From an uncultured Subdoligranulum sp. (GTDB lineage Bacteria > Bacillota > Clostridia > Oscillospirales > Ruminococcaceae), in NCBI GenBank assembly GCA_945830575.1, contig CALZZE010000003.1, forward strand, positions 1 to 64,000: a stretch of DNA of 64,000 nucleotides, read 5' to 3'. A program made the translations under genes and the position numbers. Of the stretch, positions 50,498 to 59,659 are shown one piece after another. The notes below the pieces were generated by a model that saw nothing but the letters and a program-made list of their open reading frames with translations, searched no databases and was not told where the DNA came from. Positions within the stretch are counted from its first letter, which is position 1, and the number at the start of each line of letters is the position of its first letter.

Positions 50498-50893
50498 ATG
50501 AAAACCTTACAGGAGCTGTAGACCGAGGTCATGAACAGCGACGCGCTGAAAACCGAGTTTCTGGCGCTGGCGACGCCGGAGCAGGTCGTGGCCTTTGCCG
50601 AAAAGAACGGCTGCATCGCCACGGTGGAGGAAATCAAGACCTTTTTGGAGTAAAAGTCTGCCGCAGCCGGGGAGCTGTCCGATGAGGAGCTGGCTCAGGT
50701 GGCTGGCGGCAAGAGCGCTACAAAGCAAGAAGCAATCCTCTCCGCCTGCACGCTGGGAGCGTACTGCTTATACAGGGCCCAATTCAGCTATATGAATGGA
50801 AAATGCGGCACAGACATCCAGGGCGAAGGCATGCTGTGCGAGCTGGAAAAAAAGGAAGAGAAAAAGGCAGAGGCCGGAGAGGTCCGCTGGTAA
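50498..50893 (+). pseudogene. Second Nif11-type precursor gene with two in-frame stops
   Basis: The leader is nearly identical to the first copy (MKTLQEL*TEVMNSDALK ... EKNGCIATVEEIKTFLE*KSAAAGELSDEELAQVAGG). Codon 8 (TAC in copy 1) is TAG at 50519-50521 and another sense codon (CAG in copy 1) is TAA at 50651-50653. After the GG a longer, different core remains open: KSATKQEAILSACTLGAYCLY ... CGTDIQGEGMLCELEKKEEK, with four cysteines. AAGGGAGGG precedes the ATG. Internal restart at GTG 50699 could still give the core only. Best read as a nonsense-inactivated precursor. Confidence 0.82.
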
Positions 50894-50948
50894 TATACGG
50901 GGAACGATTGATTTTCTCTCCATGGGCAAAAAGAGGGTCGGGGACACG

Positions 50949-52194
50949 ATGAACTATTACAACAAGATGGTATCCGGTGGGGAACTGGAAGGACTGGATT
51001 ATCTGCCCACCCTGCCGCAGCTGCTGCGGTTTGCGGGCAGCCGCTACGCGGAGGAGGCGGCCATCGGCAGCCGGGAAAGTACCTATACTTATGCACAGCT
51101 GGTTTCCCGCGTAAAGCGCCGCGTGGCCTGGCTGAACACGCTGGGCCTTGCCCCCGGCGCACACATTGCGGTGCTGGCTCCCAACGACCTCAACGCCATG
51201 GAGCTGTTTCTGACCATTCCGTCGGCGGGCTTCACCGTCATGATGCTGCCCGCCTCCCTTGGCGGGGCGGCGCTGACCGGTATCGTGCAGCGGTATGACG
51301 TTGCCTGCCTGCTTGCCGCCGACGGTGCGGAGACCGCCGGTGTGCCCTGCCCGGTGTACGGCACCGGCGCCCTTGCCCCCGCCGAGGCCGACTTTGCCCC
51401 GGTACGCAAGGAAACCCCGCGGCCATCTTTCTCACCGGCGGCACCTCCGGGCGGCCCAAGGGCGCGGTGCTTTCCCACGGGGCTCTGCTGCTGGGCATCG
51501 CACGGCTCAGGGGCAAAGCGTTCCTGGGCAATCTGCGCCTGATCATCAGCGGTGCCGCGCCGGTGCCGCCCCGCCTGATGCAGGCCTGCTGGGAGTATGC
51601 CATTCAGGTCTGCCCCGGCTACGGCCTGACCGAGTGCGCCAACCTGACCGCAGGCAACGCCGATGCCGCTGAGTTTCCTGAGGCTGTCGGCCCGGCCTAT
51701 CCCGGGCAGCAGGTCAGGGTGGTGGACGGCGAGCTGTGCATCAAGGGCGATAACGTGATGCTGGGCTACTACGGCGAGCCGGAGCTGACCGCCAAGGTGC
51801 TGGTGGACGGCTGGTTCCACACCGGCGACCTCGCGGAACTGAGGGAATACAAGGGCGAACCATTCCTCGTCATCACGGGGCGGGTCGACAACCTGATTTT
51901 GCTGGGCAACGGCGAAAATGTCTCGCCGGAGGCGCTGGAGGCCCGATTCTATCAGGAGCCGCTGGTCAAGGACTGTCTGGTGAAACCTATGATCGTCAAC
52001 GGCAACGAGGTGCTCGGCATTGAAATTCTGCCGTTTGCCCCGGCGCTGGCGGGCTGCTCTGAGGAGGAAACCCGGCAGAAATTGCAGGAGGTGGTGGACA
52101 GAATCAACCGGACGCTGCCCACCTGCCAGCAAATCGCAAAGCTAATGGGGATTTCAAGCGCTCCCCCGCCATGAAAATTCTGCGGAACCAGTAA
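50949..52194 (+). pseudogene. Acyl-CoA/acyl-ACP ligase (AMP-binding), frameshifted and internally deleted
   Basis: An ANL-family adenylating enzyme in pieces. Frame 1 (50949-about 51415) has the N-terminal domain (YTYAQLVSRVKRRVAWLNTLGLAPGAHIAVLAPNDLNAMELFL). After a frameshift near 51415 comes the P-loop AIFLTGGTSGRPKGAVLSHGALL, then a deletion of roughly 100 residues joins it to FLGNLRLIISGAAPVPPRLM, YGLTECANLTAG, WFHTGDLAEL and GRVDNLILLGNGENVSPE. A second frameshift near 52150 is needed to reach the catalytic-lysine tail DFKRSPAMKILRNQ. With two frameshifts and a deletion it should be inactive. It was followed by the ACP gene, so its original role was probably to load an acyl chain on that carrier. 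Confidence 0.85.
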
Positions 52195-52204
52195 AGGAGA
52201 AACG

Positions 52205-52438
52205 ATGGAAACCTTTGAGCAACTGAAAACCGTCTTTGCGCAGGTCATGCCCCAGACGGACATTTCCCATGTTACGCCGGAAAGCTCCATCACCGGGGAC
52301 CTTGGCGTGGACTCCCTGCACATGGTTCTGCTGGCCATTGCGCTGGAGGACGCGTTCAAGGTACGGTTTGAGGGAATCCCGCCGTTCAAAACGGTGGGGG
52401 ACATCGTGGCCTTTCTGGACAAAAACCGCACCGTATGA
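52205..52438 (+). CDS. Acyl carrier protein
   Basis: A 77-residue four-helix carrier protein: FEQLKTVFAQVMPQTDISHVTPESSITGDLGVDSLHMVLLAIALEDAFKV. The phosphopantetheine serine is in GVDSLHM. It is intact, starts 10 bp after the ligase remnant with AAAGGAG in front, and is followed by the GNAT gene. In such a gene order it should carry an activated acyl group for transfer; a fatty-acid-synthesis ACP is unlikely from context. Confidence 0.9.
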   Translation: METFEQLKTVFAQVMPQTDISHVTPESSITGDLGVDSLHMVLLAIALEDAFKVRFEGIPPFKTVGDIVAFLDKNRTV

Positions 52439-52451
52439 GGAGCCGGACGCC

Positions 52452-53120
52452 ATGCTGCAAATGGAAGAACTGATTTTTCTGCAATACATGCTGCTGCCCG
52501 CCGAATGGCACTGCCCGCTGTCCGATTATTTTATGCGGATGGTACAGGCTGGAGCGGGCCGGGCGTACCGCCTGTGCGCGGACGGAGCCCCGGTCAGCTA
52601 TGCGGTGGTTCTGCGGGAGGGCGTGGGCTGGCGGATGCCCTATCTCTTTACCCACCCGGAGCAGCGGCGCAAGGGCTATGCCCGGCAGATGATTCGACAG
52701 CTGGCGGAACAGCTGGACGGCTATCTGCGGGCGCATATCATCCAGACACACCCGTATTATGACGCCATGATGGCCTGTCTGCAATCGCTGGGGTTTGTGG
52801 TGAACGATGCAAGCTGTGTGTACAGTGTGGAGGTGGACGGGCGTTTCTGGGCGCGCATGGAGGAGCTGAACCTTGTGCGTGTGAAGGAGTTCCTGCTGCG
52901 CGGCGGTCTGACCTGCATGCCGCTGTGCGCTACACTGGAGGCCATGCGGAAGGACCCGCAGATTCACAAAATGAAGCTGACCATCAGCGACGGAAACCAG
53001 CGTTCGTATCAGTTTGTCATGGAGATTCTGAAAGGCCTTTCCATCGAAGAAACGAGAAATGTCAGTCTCGCCGTCACGGCGGCGATGCTCAAACAGACCG
53101 GCGGGGAAATGAAACGATAG
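52452..53120 (+). CDS. GNAT-family acetyl/acyltransferase
   Basis: A 222-residue product from ATG 52452. The GNAT core is visible: AYRLCADGAPVSYAVVLREG, MPYLFTHPEQRRKGYARQMIRQLAEQL (motif A, RxxGYA) and PYYDAMMACLQSLGFVV. The last about 80 residues (LRGGLTCMPLCATLEAMRK ...) are an extra helical domain. Together with a carrier protein and an AMP-ligase, it fits a module that transfers an acyl chain from ACP to an amine, as in GNAT-type maturases of fatty-acylated RiPPs. The start overlaps no other gene, and a terminator follows at 53186. Confidence 0.78.
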   Translation: MLQMEELIFLQYMLLPAEWHCPLSDYFMRMVQAGAGRAYRLCADGAPVSYAVVLREGVGWRMPYLFTHPEQRRKGYARQMIRQLAEQLDGYLRAHIIQTHPYYDAMMACLQSLGFVVNDASCVYSVEVDGRFWARMEELNLVRVKEFLLRGGLTCMPLCATLEAMRKDPQIHKMKLTISDGNQRSYQFVMEILKGLSIEETRNVSLAVTAAMLKQTGGEMKR

Positions 53121-53185
53121 CGGCCGGAACTGGCATACGCAAACCGGGCTCCGCTTCCTGATGAAATAAAATAGAGAATAAAGCA

Positions 53186-53217
53186 ACCTGCCGACAAAGG
53201 AAGTCGGCAGGCTTTTT
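53186..53217 (+). terminator. Intrinsic terminator after the GNAT gene
   Basis: CCTGCCGAC and GTCGGCAGG pair around AAAGGAA, followed by CTTTTTTG. Confidence 0.9.
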
Positions 53218-53224
53218 TGGGCCG

Positions 53225-53412
53225 TTATGCGTCCAGACAGGATTGCGCCATCAGCGCCACGGCGATTTTCAGGCCGGTGGTCAGGCTGCGCAGGTCCACC
53301 CATTCCTGCCGGGTGTGGGCCAGACCGCCGGATACCGTGCCGATGGTGTTGGCCGGGATGCCCAGAGAAAGCGGAATGTTGCTGTCGGCGGAATTGGGGG
53401 TGTGATCCGGCT
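53225..53412 (-). pseudogene. C-terminal remnant of an M20-family peptidase
   Basis: Minus-strand translation reads TPNSADSNIPLSLGIPANTIGTVSGGLAHTRQEWVDLRSLTTGLKI and then AVALMAQSCLDA-stop. S-x-D-x-N-IPLSLGIPA and the AHTRxEWVDL block with the last zinc-ligand His are typical of the C-terminus of PepT-like/M20 tripeptidases. Only about 62 residues remain; homology breaks near 53412. Confidence 0.75.
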
Positions 53413-53657
53413 CAAATTGCAGTATGGTCTGAACACAGAGGCATAGTCCCTCATCAAATCAAGTTCCCCCATGCCGATTTTCTCATTCCGATCGTTACAC
53501 GAACCAATGAGATAGTCCATAAAGGATGATGCACTCAAATTTTCCGCCCATCGGGTGATCTGTGGACATTTTCAAATCCGTTATTTTCCACAAAGAGCCG
53601 GACTTGAATTTGTGGAATGCCACAAGGAAACGCCCCGACACGGGAATTCAACGCAGA
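53413..53657. other. AT-richer gap, no gene seen
   Basis: Between the M20 remnant and promoter site H there is AT-richer sequence with only short, unconvincing ORFs. It may be residue of deleted genes. Confidence 0.5.
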
Positions 53658-53692
53658 GTGTCTCAATTTTGTGCCTATCGCTGTAGTATACT
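53658..53692 (+). promoter_or_regulatory. Promoter with 11-bp-spaced direct repeat (site H)
   Basis: GTGTCT (53658) and TTGTGC (53669) are 11 bp apart, then 12 bp ending TGTAG, then TATACT (53687-53692). It drives the SH3-domain lipoprotein gene. Confidence 0.5.
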
Positions 53693-53770
53693 ATAAATTG
53701 GAAATGAATGGCCAATGCATCACCTGCACCAACGAATTCGTCCGCGAAACAAAGGAAAGAAGGAAGAACC

Positions 53771-55108
53771 ATGAAAAAAGTAATAGCGTTGTTTCTGGCA
53801 GCGGTTCTGATGCTGTCCAGCACAGCCTGTTCCGCAAAGCCGGAATCCACCGAGACGGCGCCCTCAAGCGCCTCCGCAACGGCCGAGCCTGTGCCCACCA
53901 CTCCAACAGAAAATGCGGGGGAGACAACGTCGGAGGAAAAACCGGAGATCGACGAGGCCGAACTGCCTTACGAGTACCAGACAGCCGATGGCCTTCTGCG
54001 TATCACCCTGCCGAATCATCGTTGGGGGCAGCTGTATTCCGATGAACATGATGTGCTGTTCTCCGATGGCAGCTGCGCTATTGCGGTTGATCTCTACAGG
54101 GCGAAGGATACACTGCCGCCCATTCCGTCAGCCGACAATACGCACAAACTGATTTTTACCTCCGCAATCAGCGCCGACGAGTATGTGCTGTATCTGATCG
54201 GGTATGCCACGGAGGAAACAGATTTCCCGGATCTTGCAGCTGCCATCAACTCCATCACGGTGGATAAAACGCGCATCACAAAGGTTTGGCCGGAGGAGGC
54301 GCCTCCCGCACCGGCCTACAGCGTCCGCGACACCAACTACACCGCCTGGGTCAGTGCCAACATCCTGAATGTCCGCACCGGTTCTGGAACGGACAGTTCG
54401 TTGATCTGCCAAGTTCCTCTGGATACAAAACTCACGGTCACCGGGGAGGTTCTGAAAGGGAATGACTATATTGGCTGGTCCCGTGTCCGCCTGTCAAACG
54501 GTACGGTGGGGTATGTGTCCTCGCAGTTCCTGACCACCACGCAGCCTGCGCCGAAACCAACCAGAACCGGAAACTCCAAGACGCTTTACAGCAGCCACGG
54601 CACGGTTTACACGGTGTATGAGTATTCCGACTATTATTGGAGAACAGAATCCGGCACGGCCTTCTGGCCGGCCACCTTCAGCACCTGGGAGAGTGCGTCC
54701 GGGCAGGTTCTCTACGATTACGACCCCACCGAGCCCGAACAAGAGGAGATTCGGCTCACGAACGATTCGATGCGGCTGTACAACGCAGATGGCTCCTTTG
54801 CTCAGACGGTCTATTTTGCCACCGACGGCGAGTGGTACAATTCCAGCTGGGTGAAATTTTACCCGTCACGCGACGGCACATGGTACTGCGGCGGCGCAGT
54901 GTTTTACGATTACGACCCCTCCCCGGCCGTCATGCCTCCGGTGGACTGGCAAGAAAACTTCGAGGCTTCTCTGTGGGGTCATGATGCCATGATCGCGGTG
55001 GACTATACGCTGCTGTATGAAGGTACCTACGAAGTGCTTTGCAAAGACCCGGTATCCGGCGCAACGAAAACGGTGATTGTGGATTCTTACACCGGTAGTT
55101 GGGAATAA
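53771..55108 (+). CDS. Lipoprotein with bacterial SH3 domain
   Basis: A 445-residue lipoprotein: lipobox STAC near residue 20, a Ser/Thr/Glu/Pro-rich linker, a beta region (PYEYQTADGLLRITLPNHRWGQLYSDEH), and a bacterial SH3-type domain (VSANILNVRTGSGTDSSLICQVPLDTKLTVTGEVLK ... VRLSNGTVGYVSSQFL). A Tyr/Trp-rich C-terminal half follows (YSDYYWRTESGTAFW) without a recognised domain. SH3_3 domains bind cell-wall peptides, so wall association is likely. AAAGGAAAGAAGG precedes ATG 53771. It is one of the few intact genes in the decayed region. Confidence 0.82.
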   Translation: MKKVIALFLAAVLMLSSTACSAKPESTETAPSSASATAEPVPTTPTENAGETTSEEKPEIDEAELPYEYQTADGLLRITLPNHRWGQLYSDEHDVLFSDGSCAIAVDLYRAKDTLPPIPSADNTHKLIFTSAISADEYVLYLIGYATEETDFPDLAAAINSITVDKTRITKVWPEEAPPAPAYSVRDTNYTAWVSANILNVRTGSGTDSSLICQVPLDTKLTVTGEVLKGNDYIGWSRVRLSNGTVGYVSSQFLTTTQPAPKPTRTGNSKTLYSSHGTVYTVYEYSDYYWRTESGTAFWPATFSTWESASGQVLYDYDPTEPEQEEIRLTNDSMRLYNADGSFAQTVYFATDGEWYNSSWVKFYPSRDGTWYCGGAVFYDYDPSPAVMPPVDWQENFEASLWGHDAMIAVDYTLLYEGTYEVLCKDPVSGATKTVIVDSYTGSWE

Positions 55109-55185
55109 AGGTGGCACCGCATCCTTCTGCGTACCGAAACTGAATCACTGTGCCCTGAGAGGGATCCCTCAGGGCGCTTTTTTCA
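55107..55185 (+). ncRNA. T-box 3' remnant and terminator
   Basis: AAAGGTGGCACCGC (55107-55120) matches the T-box core sequence. It is followed by a terminator (GCCCTGAG-AGGGAT-CCCTCAGGGC, then TTTTTT at 55178-55183). The stem I and specifier region are absent, because coding sequence of the lipoprotein gene runs right up to the box. Probably a T-box leader whose 5' part was deleted; it now serves as terminator of the lipoprotein gene. Confidence 0.5.
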
Positions 55186-55262
55186 TTATTTTGACCGGCA
55201 GGGACTCAAAATCCAATTTATGGGACGGCCTGCCGACCTGGTCCTGAGAGGTGGTTTTTCCA

Positions 55263-55327
55263 GCAAAATCAAAAGAAAAAGGACAAGAGGCCCTCACACC
55301 CCGAAAAATGGGGCGTGAGGGCCTCTT
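55263..55327 (-). terminator. Intrinsic terminator (minus strand)
   Basis: AAGAGGCCCTCAC and GTGAGGGCCTCTT form a 13-bp stem extended by CCCC/GGGG, followed on the minus strand by TTTTTCTTTTGATTTT. Confidence 0.88.
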
Positions 55328-55478
55328 GCTGCAAGTGGACCACTTCATAGTTCAGCCGGGTGCCCTGCCGGTCGCCCCGGTAGGTGACGCCGCCGCTGAG
55401 AACCAGCTGGGGGGCCGCGTTGACGCTGGCGTCAACGCGCATGTGGGTGATATCGTTGCGGACAATTTGAATGGGCAT
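55269..55478 (-). pseudogene. Macro-domain N-terminal fragment
   Basis: The ORF starts MPIQIVRNDITHMRVDASVN followed by AA, the typical first strand and ADP-ribose-binding start of macro-domain proteins (usually about 250-350 residues). Homology is lost after about 22 residues, and the rest runs through GGVTYRGDRQGTRLNYEVV into the terminator. It is a short remnant, possibly fused to the tail of another gene. Confidence 0.5.
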
Positions 55479-55517
55479 AGGCTCCCTACCTGCGTGCGCG
55501 GCCGGGTTTGATCCTCT

Positions 55518-58500
55518 TTACCATAGGACGAAGCTGCGGCGGCTGTTGATGCCGTTTTGCAGCAGGGTCATGGCCTGCTCCAAGGTGGCGCAGCCCGCAT
55601 CCTGCAGGGCAAAGCTCAGGCAGGTGTCGTCAGGGGTTTCCTGCGTGGCCTCGGTCTCGGAAACGGTCTTTCCGGGGGAGAGGGGCGCAAACCGGGCCTC
55701 CAGCGTGCGGCTGGCGGTGAGGGTCAGCGTCAGGGTGGGCTCGGTGCCCAGCAGGGTGTTGTTTTCGTACCAGCCGGAGAACTGGAAGCCGTCGTATGGC
55801 TCCGCGGACAGGGTCAGTTCTGTGCCGTCCAGCGCGGAGGCCTGCAGCGTTCCGCCGGTGCGGTCGATGGACAGCAGGGAGCCGTCCACCGTCACGGCAC
55901 CGTCGTCCTGGGGGATGGATTCGCCCTCGACGGTGGATTCTGTAGGCTCCACGGTCAGGGTATGTGCGGTGTCGTCCTCAAACACAGCGGTGTACACCAC
56001 GTGGTCACCGGGGGCGGGATCGGGCCGGAAAGTCCAGTTGGCGGCGGTGGAAACCTCCTTGCCGCTGCTGTCCACCCAGCGGACAAAGCGGTACCCTTCG
56101 TTGGCGGTGGCTTTTAAGGTGATTTCTCCGCCCTCATTGGCCACATAGCCCTTGTCACCCTCGGTGGTGCCGGTGAGCTGACGCTCCACGGCGGTGCCCA
56201 CATGGGTGTACACGTCCGGGGTGGGGGTTTCCAGAATGACTTTGGTGCGCTGGATCAGCGAGGCCTTCTGTGCATCAGTGAGTGTGGTGCTGGTCAGATA
56301 CAGGGCAATGTAATCCGCGTCTCCCCACTGGCCGGTCAAATCCACCGACAGATTGTAGCTGTGGTTCAGCCACACGCCGCCCGTCTGGCTGGCATCGGTC
56401 ACCGACCCACTCAAACCGGAAAAATCCTTCAGAACAAAAGGATTATTTTTGCCGTTTTGCACGACCAGCTGCAGCCCCTCAAAGGAGGCCGGATTCATGG
56501 ACAGGTTGGTGATGGTCACATGACCGGTGATTTTCTGCTGGCCATTTGCATCAACGGGATAGCTCAAATCCACGTCCATGGTCAGGGCGGGGTCGCTGGC
56601 TACCGAGAGGGTGGTCAGCGGCACCCAGTCATTCTCGTTGGTACGGCTGTTGGTGTTGTTATTCACGCAGGCACTCAGCGTGATGGTGTGGGCGCCCTGC
56701 TCCCATTCGTTTGGAATGCGCAGCCAGAACCCCAGAGTCGAGGCCATGCCGGGGGCAATGACGTGGTCTACAGCATATACTTCGGGAAGTACCCCGCCGC
56801 CTTCGGGGAGGAAGAGAATCGAACGGTTTTGCTCGTCCTTGGCACTCAGAAGCAGATGCTCCACGTTGCGGCCGCTGGTGGTGTTGCGCACCGTCGCCTC
56901 AACGTAGAAATAGGAGTCATTTTTCGAAATCAAGTCCTTGCGCGGCGAGATGCTCTCCACCTGAACGCCGTCGGTCAGCGTATGCGTCCAGGAATAGACG
57001 TCACAGCTGCGCACGTTGGACTGGGAATCCGCGTTGGGAACGGTGTACAGAAGCTGGACGGATTCCACAGCATTTTTGCTGCCGTTATAGTGGGCCGTGG
57101 CGCAGAACGAGCTGATGGGCTTGACGGTTTCATTGGAATTGGGATCCACCAGCTGATAGGTTTCCGGCTCGGTCACCCGCAGGCGGCCGGTGGATTTGGT
57201 GAAGAAGAAGTTGGAAACGGTGTAGCCGGTCAGTGTCTGGACATAATCGACGGTATTGTTTTCGCCGGTGACGGTCTCCAGCTTCGTGTCGGGGGTCAGC
57301 TGAATCAGGCAGCCGTAGGTATCGTCGTTGCTTCCGGGGGCAATGACCAGCTGGCAGGCTTCGCTGCCGCCGATGCCGTCAAAAACGTCGCCCTCCAGAT
57401 ACTGGCCGCTTTCACTCAGCCAGTGGGCTTCGCTGATGGAGCCATTGTAAGTGCTGTACATGAAGAAGTGGCTGCCGATGATAAAGTAGACAAATCCCTC
57501 GCTGACGCAGGAGGCGGAAATCATGGGGCCGGTCCAGGTCAGGGGTGTGCTCAGCGGGAGGGTGATGTTTTCCTGCGTGGCTTTGCCGTAGCAGTCAAAG
57601 CCGCGCAGCATCAGGGAGCTTCCGTTGGCGCGGACAAGGAAATACATGGCCTTGCCCGGCTCCACCTTGCCGGTCAGCAGCAAATTGCCGCTGTTGGCGC
57701 TGGTGCGGTATTGCTCCTTCGTTTGGTTGTTGTACCAGCAAAGGCCCAGACCTTTCTGGTACCACACAGGCACACAGTGGCCGTCGGTGCCGGTCACCAT
57801 GGGATTCTGAATCTCGTTTTCCTTTTCCTTGGGAACCAGGAAACTCTCTGTGGATTTGTGGCCGGATACGTCCCAGGTCAGGCCGAACATGCGGGTGGAG
57901 TTGGCGCGGGCCGTGTACTCGGTGGTGCCGTCATAGTCGGCAGTGACCAGCGCGATGTACACACAATTGACGTCCTCTTCGTCCACCATGACGGCATAAC
58001 GCACGACGTCGAGAGGGGCGCCCTGCGCAGACTTCGGCGAGACGATGTGAATGTCGTTGACGTTGTTGCTGCCGACCTCCTGATACACCAGACGGGGCTT
58101 GCCGCCCACCGAGGCGATGCGGAACAGATACTCGGTGTTATTTACGTTGACCAGCTGCATTTGCGTGTCGCCCTGCACATCGTCCAGAATCAGGCTGCTG
58201 CCCGCCATGCGGCTGGCCAACAGCGGACTGGCATTGGAGGCGTAGGAGCCTTCGGTCGTATCCGTTTCCGACACGGCGCTCAAATCCATCGATACAGGGG
58301 TGGGGGAGTTCGATTGCGGCTGGGAGGAGGGGCGCAGCGGTTCCCACACATTGTAGGGCCACTTGCCCCCAATCGTGTAGGAGACGGAGAAGAACAGGGC
58401 GGTGGCCGATAGAGTCAACCCGGCCTGGAAAGCGCCTGTGACATGGGGGAAGTCTCTTCCCGGGGGCGGCGGCAAGGGCGGCGTCCAGCGCTTCGCGGGT

Positions 58501-59085
58501 ATCGTCTGCCGTGAGGAGCAGCGCGTCCAAATCGACGCTGCTTACCCCGGTTTCGTAGGTCAGGGCCTGGCCCAAATCGTCCCAGCCTTGCTCATACTCG
58601 CTCATGTCCAGTTGTTCGGCGTCCTTGTTGGGGGTAAGCGGCAGGATCTCAATGCCGTCCTCCTGCTCGCTGCCGCCCTCCAGATTGAAGGTGACGGCAG
58701 GGCTGCCGCTCTCGTCCTGAGTAATGGTATAGCTGCCTTGCTCCCCGGGCAAAAGCTCGCCAAGGTCGTGGGTTTCGCCGTCGGCGGCTGCGCTGCCGGT
58801 TTCGGAATCGGCAGGCTCCTCCCTGTCTGTACCCGGCTCGGAGGAGGGGGTTTCCGGTTCCTCAGAAGGGGGCGTTTCCGGCTCGGGGGAGGGAGGTATT
58901 ACCGGCTCCTCGGAGGTAGATTCGGCGGGCGGAGTGGCGGACGGTTCCGGGTCAGGGGGTTCCCTGCTTTCCATGGAGATGGCGTCAGTGACACCCTCCG
59001 CGCACACGGCCAGCGAGCTGCCGGGGCCGCACAGCATGACGGCAGCCAGTACACCGGCAGCCCACCGTTTGAGCGTAGCTTTCAT
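55518..59085 (-). pseudogene. Decayed paralogue of the giant surface protein (frameshift and C-terminal loss)
   Basis: The two track ORFs 58138-59085 and 55518-58475 are one gene. The 5' part has a signal peptide (LKRWAAGVLAAVMLCGPGSSLAVCAEG), a Pro/Glu-rich spacer and DALLLTADDTREALDAALAAAPG. One extra base in the CCCCC run at 58462-58466 (GGGGG on the plus strand) breaks the frame, after which RDFPHVTGAFQAGLTLSAT continues. The body is homologous to the 15247-20712 protein (FRIASVGGKPRLVYQE, YRFVRWVDSSGKEVS, TYTAVFED-like repeats). It ends INSRRSFVLW, about 150 residues before where the paralogue carries its IPRTS anchor. The anchor is therefore lost. Confidence 0.82.
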
Positions 59086-59155
59086 AGTCAGGTTCCTTCT
59101 TTTTGCGGGAATTTGTCCCGGTCTTGTGCATAATTAACGTATTGATGTTGAAAAA

Positions 59156-59185
59156 ATTATACGGGAAGGGGACGCAATCTGTCAA
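59156..59185 (-). promoter_or_regulatory. Sigma-A-type promoter of the decayed surface-protein gene
   Basis: On the minus strand TTGACA (59185-59180), 18-bp spacer, TATAAT (59161-59156): both hexamers match consensus perfectly. It lies 70 bases before the start codon. Confidence 0.75.
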
Positions 59186-59367
59186 GAAAATTGTAACACT
59201 TGAGACGGATTTTGCGCACGGGCACAAAAAACCGGCCGCCTCCTGCCGGAGACAGCCGCGCGGCCGAAGCCGAGAACGGCCAGGCAGAAGAGTTTGCTTT
59301 CCCACACTCCATTTACTTTCCAACGTTTCGGGAGGCGTTTTTCTGTCAGATTTGACAAATCCGGCAC
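59182..59367 (-). pseudogene. Remnant of a second DUF5684-type gene
   Basis: Within this minus-strand ORF, ESKLFCLAVLGFGRAAVSG closely resembles the C-terminal ICLAVLGFGSAEYEG of the DUF5684-type protein at 23197-23634. The upstream membrane segments are missing. Promoter site I lies just upstream, mirroring site E in front of the intact gene. Confidence 0.45.
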
Positions 59368-59399
59368 AAAATGCGCCGGGTCCGGATACTGACGGGGTC

Positions 59400-59434
59400 A
59401 TTATATCATAGGGATAGGGACAAAATATTGACAA
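59400..59434 (-). promoter_or_regulatory. Promoter with 11-bp-spaced direct repeat (site I)
   Basis: On the minus strand TTGTCA and TTGTCC are 11 bp apart, then 12 bp, then TATAAT (59405-59400). It points into the DUF5684-type remnant. Confidence 0.55.
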
Positions 59435-59659
59435 AACTCGTCATCTTTTGGGGACGGGGCGCGTTTCAGGGACCCTCCTGCACCGGGCGGCAAAATGTTA
59501 CAGCATTTTCCAGGAATTTTTCACTTTCTCCGAAAATGTTCAAAAATCGACCGTACAGCGGGCATGTTCTGTGTCCTGCAAGGGGGTGGAGAGTTCCCAA
59601 TCCGCCCGGTTTGTGCCATACTGTACAAAGCAGGAAGGCACAAAGGGGGGGAAAACGCG

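Noticed and set aside
50519-50653. Stop-codon recoding in the second Nif11 gene
   Set aside because: TAG and TAA both occur as ordinary stops for other genes here, two different stop codons would need recoding, and the adjacent copy has plain sense codons; simple nonsense mutations are more likely.
52205-52438. Fatty-acid-synthesis acpP
   Set aside because: No fab genes are nearby, and its neighbours are an adenylating ligase and a GNAT transferase, so a dedicated carrier is more likely.
59490-59505. ECF-like promoter on the minus strand near 59500
   Set aside because: CTGTAAC is present but no CATATAT-like -10 occurs 16-17 bp downstream; probably a degenerate relic.
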